Shown: positions 6,608 to 9,096 of the stretch, one piece after another
How positions within the stretch are numbered: the stretch's first letter is position 1
How the letters are laid out: every line of letters begins with the position of its first letter
From: an uncultured Dietzia sp.
GTDB lineage: Bacteria > Actinomycetota > Actinomycetes > Mycobacteriales > Mycobacteriaceae
Reading direction: 5' to 3'
NCBI GenBank assembly: GCA_946570335.1
Contig: CAMNYG010000036.1
Coordinates: forward strand, 1-9,096
Length of the DNA: 9,096 bases
Translations under genes and position numbers: made by a program
Notes under the pieces: generated by a model
Database searches by the model: none
Told to the model about the DNA's origin: nothing
Seen by the model: only the letters and a program-made list of their open reading frames with translations

Positions 6608-6671
6608 TTCCCGGCGCATGGCCGGGCCACCCTGCCGCGGCGCACGGTGGCCCGGCCACGCTCGCCGGAAG
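6608..6671. terminator. Long bidirectional hairpin between convergent genes
   Basis: TGGCCGGGCCACC (6619-6631) and GGTGGCCCGGCCA (6646-6658) are a perfect 13-bp inverted repeat with a 14-nt loop. An outer arm, CCGGCG (6611-6616) with CGCCGG (6663-6668), continues the stem past a small internal loop, and CTTC/AAG at the ends adds a few more pairs with one bulged base. It lies 10 bp past mesD and 24 bp past the reductase stop on the other strand, so it can terminate both operons. There is no U-tract, as in many actinobacterial hairpin terminators. Confidence 0.75.
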
Positions 6672-6695
6672 ACCGGCGTCGACGCCTTCGCGGCC

Positions 6696-7232
6696 TCACC
6701 CGTCGTTCAGCGGCCCCCGGACCTCGTAGGAGGCCACCACGAAGTCCCGGTTGCGTTCGCACCCCTTCAGCTTGAGGTCATAGGCACCGCTGAGCAGCGG
6801 CTTACCGGCACCGAGAGTCACGGGCGCGATCGAGACATCTACGTCATCGAGCATCCCTGCCGCGGCGAACTCCGCCGCGAGGCCACCGCCTCCCATCACC
6901 CACACGTCGCGGCCACCGGCCGCATGCTCGAGCGACACGCGATGATCGGAAGGGCTCCCGGCGAGGAAGGAAATGCGGTCGGTCACCGCCTCCAGGGTGC
7001 GGTGGGTGAACACGAAGGTCGGGATCTCGGGCAACCAGTCACGGTCATGGGCGAGAACCCACTCATACGTGGAAGACCCCATCACCTGGGCGCCCACCTC
7101 GGTCAGGAACGCCGTGGTGTTGCCGGGCCCGCTCTCGTCGATGTCCTGTTTCAACAGCCAGGCCAGGGAATGCTGTTCGTCGGCCAGGAACCCGTCGAGG
7201 GACATGGCGGTGAAGTAGCGATAGCGGGTCAT
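6696..7232 (-). CDS. Dihydrofolate reductase family (RibD C-terminal fold) protein
   Basis: A 178-residue protein of the RibD C-terminal/DHFR-like superfamily, whose members are NAD(P)H-dependent reductases. Visible landmarks are the N-terminal strand and loop YFTAMSLDGFLAD (6-18), MGSSTYEW (51-58), a TFVFTHR strand (72-78), and the nucleotide-binding-type VMGGGGLAAEFAAAGMLDDV (112-131) followed by VSIAPVTLGAGKPLL (133-147). This is the YyaP/YwjB-like branch, whose substrates are mostly unknown; it is not the trimethoprim-target FolA, so a role in folate metabolism should not be assumed from the family name. ATG 7232 has AGGAGG at 7244-7239, 6 nt upstream, and overlaps the stop of the upstream AraC-type gene as ATGA, indicating translational coupling. 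An upstream in-frame start (7262) would add ten residues inside that gene and is unlikely. Confidence 0.9.
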   Translation of the reverse strand: MTRYRYFTAMSLDGFLADEQHSLAWLLKQDIDESGPGNTTAFLTEVGAQVMGSSTYEWVLAHDRDWLPEIPTFVFTHRTLEAVTDRISFLAGSPSDHRVSLEHAAGGRDVWVMGGGGLAAEFAAAGMLDDVDVSIAPVTLGAGKPLLSGAYDLKLKGCERNRDFVVASYEVRGPLNDG

Positions 7233-8044
7233 GACGTTCCTCCTGATGCGCGACGGTGCCACATGATCGGGTCTGGATCGAGGTGTGAGATGTCGACGCC
7301 GGTCTGCGCCAGCATCCAGCGAGCGAGTTGCCGGCGATGCGCCGAGGACGTCAGATCGTGCGCGATGATCTGGGAGAGCAGGAACGACTCCGGCGGATCA
7401 CAGAGAGCGTCGATCACCCTGTCACCCCACGCCCACGGCAGCTTGTCCAGTGCCAGGTGGCGCAGGACATCCGCCAGGGACGTCTCGTCCCCCGCCCACT
7501 CGAGCACCCGGTGTTCGGGCATCCGCTCCCGCCGATACTCGGCCTCGGGGACTGATTCGGCGGCGGCGAGGACCGCGTCGGTGTCGTCGAGGTCATGCCG
7601 GATCATCAGGGCGACGACGTCACCGGCAGATATCTCCTGCCCTACATCGACGTAGAGCACGGTCGGGGAATGGAAATGTATGCCGTTCGGTGCCGGTAGC
7701 CAGTGACCCCGCGCCGTCCGTCTGGATATCGCGCCGGGTACATATCCGAACGCCCGGGAGAACGCCCGCGAGAACCCCTCCACAGAGTCGTATCCCGCCG
7801 CGAACGCCGCACCGGTGACGGTTCGCCCCCGCTGGAGTTCCCACGCCGCGCGTTCGAGGAGTACACGCCGCCGCATCGCCACCGGCGCTTCGCCGGCCGC
7901 CCGGCTGATCTGCCGGCTGAAGTGAAACGAGGACGAGTGGGCGTGAGCGGCGAGCGTGTGCAGATTCGTGCCGCCCCGGTGGTCGGCGAGGACGGCGTCG
8001 AGCAGCTCGCGGACACGATCGCGCCCCGGAGGCCGTGTGGTCAT
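7229..8044 (-). CDS. AraC-type regulator with DinB-like C-terminal domain
   Basis: A 271-residue protein with an unusual domain order. An AraC-type double helix-turn-helix is at the N-terminus (about 10-108: LHTLAAHAHSSSFHFSRQI, then VTGAAFAAGYDSVEGFSRAF and GYVPGAI). A linker with beta-rich character (FHSPTVLYVDVG, about 124-135) follows. The C-terminal region (about 140-262) resembles the four-helix DinB/YfiT metal-binding fold, with possible ligands H196, H229 and H236 (HD...AHRRQL) and a DPDPIMWH end. Such proteins are presumed one-component regulators sensing a small ligand through the C-terminal domain; the ligand is unknown. ATG 8044 was chosen because the conserved HTH starts soon after and a GATAAT box (8056-8051) ends 6 nt before it, typical of a leaderless transcript. 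A GTG at 8167 would add 41 unlikely residues. Its stop overlaps the reductase start (ATGA), so the two form an operon. Confidence 0.88.
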   Translation of the reverse strand: MTTRPPGRDRVRELLDAVLADHRGGTNLHTLAAHAHSSSFHFSRQISRAAGEAPVAMRRRVLLERAAWELQRGRTVTGAAFAAGYDSVEGFSRAFSRAFGYVPGAISRRTARGHWLPAPNGIHFHSPTVLYVDVGQEISAGDVVALMIRHDLDDTDAVLAAAESVPEAEYRRERMPEHRVLEWAGDETSLADVLRHLALDKLPWAWGDRVIDALCDPPESFLLSQIIAHDLTSSAHRRQLARWMLAQTGVDISHLDPDPIMWHRRASGGTS

Positions 8045-8195
8045 GCGTTGATTATCAAGGGGATCCGGTGCGCTCTGCCCGACCGTTCTTGCTCTGATCT
8101 CAGCCGCTCGATACTGGAGCTCCCGGCCGGCATCTGATCCGGTCCTGCTGCCGGCCCTCTCTCCCATTTCTGGAAGACTCGATTCGGGAGGCGTG
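8045..8195. promoter_or_regulatory. Divergent promoter region, AraC-type gene / membrane protein gene
   Basis: On the minus strand GATAAT (8056-8051) sits 6 nt before ATG 8044, fitting a -10 box of a leaderless transcript; the -35 position (GGCAGA) is poor. On the plus strand TTCTTG (8086-8091) and GATACT (8110-8115) with an 18-bp spacer are a plausible sigma-70-type promoter for the membrane protein gene. The spacing and matches are moderate and no transcript data are available. Confidence 0.4.
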
Positions 8196-8639
8196 ATGCG
8201 GCGCTATCAATGGATCATCAGACTGCTCTTCGCCGTGATCTTCATCGCCGGGGGCATCGCCCACCTCGTCCTCGGTCGCGTGGAGCCGGAGGGCTATGCG
8301 GTCTTCGCTGAGACGGCGCTGCTCCCGTGGCTGAGCGAGTTGTGGGTCTCGTTCGTGATGCCCAACATTGGCTGGCTCACCATCGCACTGGGCATCTATG
8401 AGATCGTCTGCGGCGCGGGCATGCTGTGGAAGCGCACGGTGTCTCTCGCGGCCCTGGGAATGATCGCGTTCCTGGTGTTCATCACCATCGTGGGCTACGG
8501 CTTTCCCACCCACTCGGTCGGAGAAGACCTCCTGAAGAACCGCTTGATCACCATCGTCATGGCGTTGCTCCTCGTGCCACTGCTCAGGGTCGGGCGCGAT
8601 GAGAGACGGGCGGAACAGGGCGAGGTATCTGATGCGTAA
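8196..8639 (+). CDS. Small four-helix membrane protein (DoxX-like)
   Basis: A 147-residue integral membrane protein with four predicted transmembrane helices at about 7-27, 57-77, 81-101 and 115-131, and a short charged C-terminal tail (RDERRAEQGEV). The first helix with AGGIAHLVLG and the four-helix size are like DoxX/YphA-type proteins (FxxAGxxHF pattern), a family of poorly defined function sometimes tied to redox or thiol stress. The match is by pattern only. GGGAGG at 8186-8191 precedes both GTG 8193 (1 nt spacing, too close) and ATG 8196 (4 nt), so ATG 8196 is preferred. It is divergent from the AraC-type regulator, which could control it (inference). A weak GCGGC/GCCGC hairpin lies about 32 bp downstream at 8671-8687. 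Confidence 0.82.
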   Translation: MRRYQWIIRLLFAVIFIAGGIAHLVLGRVEPEGYAVFAETALLPWLSELWVSFVMPNIGWLTIALGIYEIVCGAGMLWKRTVSLAALGMIAFLVFITIVGYGFPTHSVGEDLLKNRLITIVMALLLVPLLRVGRDERRAEQGEVSDA

Positions 8640-9029
8640 GCCTCATGGCGACGTCTGTGCGAATGTGGCCGCGGCGCTCGGAGCCGCCTGACGCCGGGAC
8701 GCGGCTGAACGCCGGGCTGCCGGACCGGGCGCAACGGTCGGCGAGGAATCCGCGGTCGCGCAGCTGGTCATCCGCGCCGCAGAGAACGACGCTGGCGGCA
8801 ACCCGGTCGAACACCTGGCGTTGATCCGCCCCGAACGAGCGCGAGATGCCCCTGGTACCTCCGGCGATGTCGGCGCCGGAACTGCCGCGACGCCCTCCCG
8901 AGCTGCGATGTCGCCCACGGTCACGCGGTCCGCGGAGGGGCCGTCGACCGCGTCGGAGCCGCAGTTGAAAGGTGACTGCAGGCCGGCCGACTTCTGCGCC
9001 TCTCCGCTCGACCGCTGACAGTGGAACAC
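8584..9029 (-). pseudogene. Possible frameshifted gene, unknown function
   Basis: A strong ribosome binding site (GGGAGG, 9041-9036) precedes GTG 9029 by 6 nt. From there one frame gives 47 codons to about 8889 with very GC-rich third positions (starting MFHCQRSSGEAQKSAG and ending GDIAAREGV). Past that point the same frame loses the third-position bias, while the -1 frame, from about 8889 to the stop at 8584-8586, has it instead (for example DQRQVFDRVAASVVLCGADDQLRDRGFLAD). A one-base deletion near the GGGAGGGCG run at about 8891-8899 would explain this; a sequencing error or programmed frameshift are alternatives. The combined product would be about 148 residues. I recognise no family. The end overlaps the convergent membrane protein gene by 56 bp, which weakens the call. 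Neighbouring ATG 9031 opens only a 36-codon frame. Confidence 0.35.
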
Positions 9030-9096
9030 ATAGTTCCTCCCTTTTCGTGCACCCCACTGGTCCCCTGGACACACCACAAAAGACGAAACCGAAGGA

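Noticed and set aside
6696..7232. Reductase as true dihydrofolate reductase functionally linked to mesD
   Set aside because: It is a RibD/YyaP-like branch protein on the opposite strand, separated from mesD by a terminator; the shared word 'folate' is coincidental.
8821..9018. Plus-strand open frame of 65 codons starting at TTG and ending in a Cys-containing tail
   Set aside because: There is no ribosome binding site, the start is weak, and codon bias is lower than in the minus-strand frames over the same bases.

Overview
The window is high-GC DNA with GC-rich third codon positions, strong GGAGG-type ribosome binding sites and frequent GTG starts. This fits an aerobic actinobacterium, plausibly of the Mycobacteriales (Corynebacterium/Dietzia/Gordonia/Rhodococcus side). 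That placement is inferred from composition and protein style; no marker gene is present.

Layout. (1) 1-924, +: C-terminal part of a secreted, cysteine-rich protein that is open at the left edge. (2) 958-1884, -: RluC-type 23S rRNA pseudouridine synthase, convergent with the first gene. (3) 2189-2677, -: SRPBCC-fold protein, with a hairpin terminator downstream at 2115-2137. (4) 2924-3364, -: YtoQ-family protein, followed by a clean intrinsic-type terminator at 2866-2895. (5) 3478-4425, -: LysR-family regulator. (6) 4553-5545 and 5566-6597, +: a DUF1852 protein (MesX) and a short 'core' methionine synthase (MesD), divergent from the LysR gene. (7) 6608-6671: a long inverted repeat that can terminate both convergent operons. 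(8) 7229-8044 and 6696-7232, -: an AraC-type regulator with a DinB-like C-terminal domain, translationally coupled through an ATGA overlap to a RibD/DHFR-fold reductase. (9) 8196-8639, +: a small four-helix membrane protein. (10) 8584-9029, -: coding-like sequence that appears to change reading frame and may be a broken gene.

The most notable content is the mesX-mesD pair. MesD enzymes make methionine from homocysteine without the folate-binding half of MetE. Published genetics on the family indicate that they need neither methyl-folate nor cobalamin, but do need the DUF1852 partner and oxygen. The methyl donor is, as far as I know, unresolved. Here the pair sits next to a divergent LysR regulator, with repeated CTCATAGC/TAGC motifs in the shared promoter region. 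The ytoQ-family gene behind lysR may belong to the same transcription unit. The remaining genes look like ordinary chromosomal neighbours with no evident functional link to methionine synthesis.

No tRNA, rRNA, CRISPR array, transposase or phage gene was recognised.
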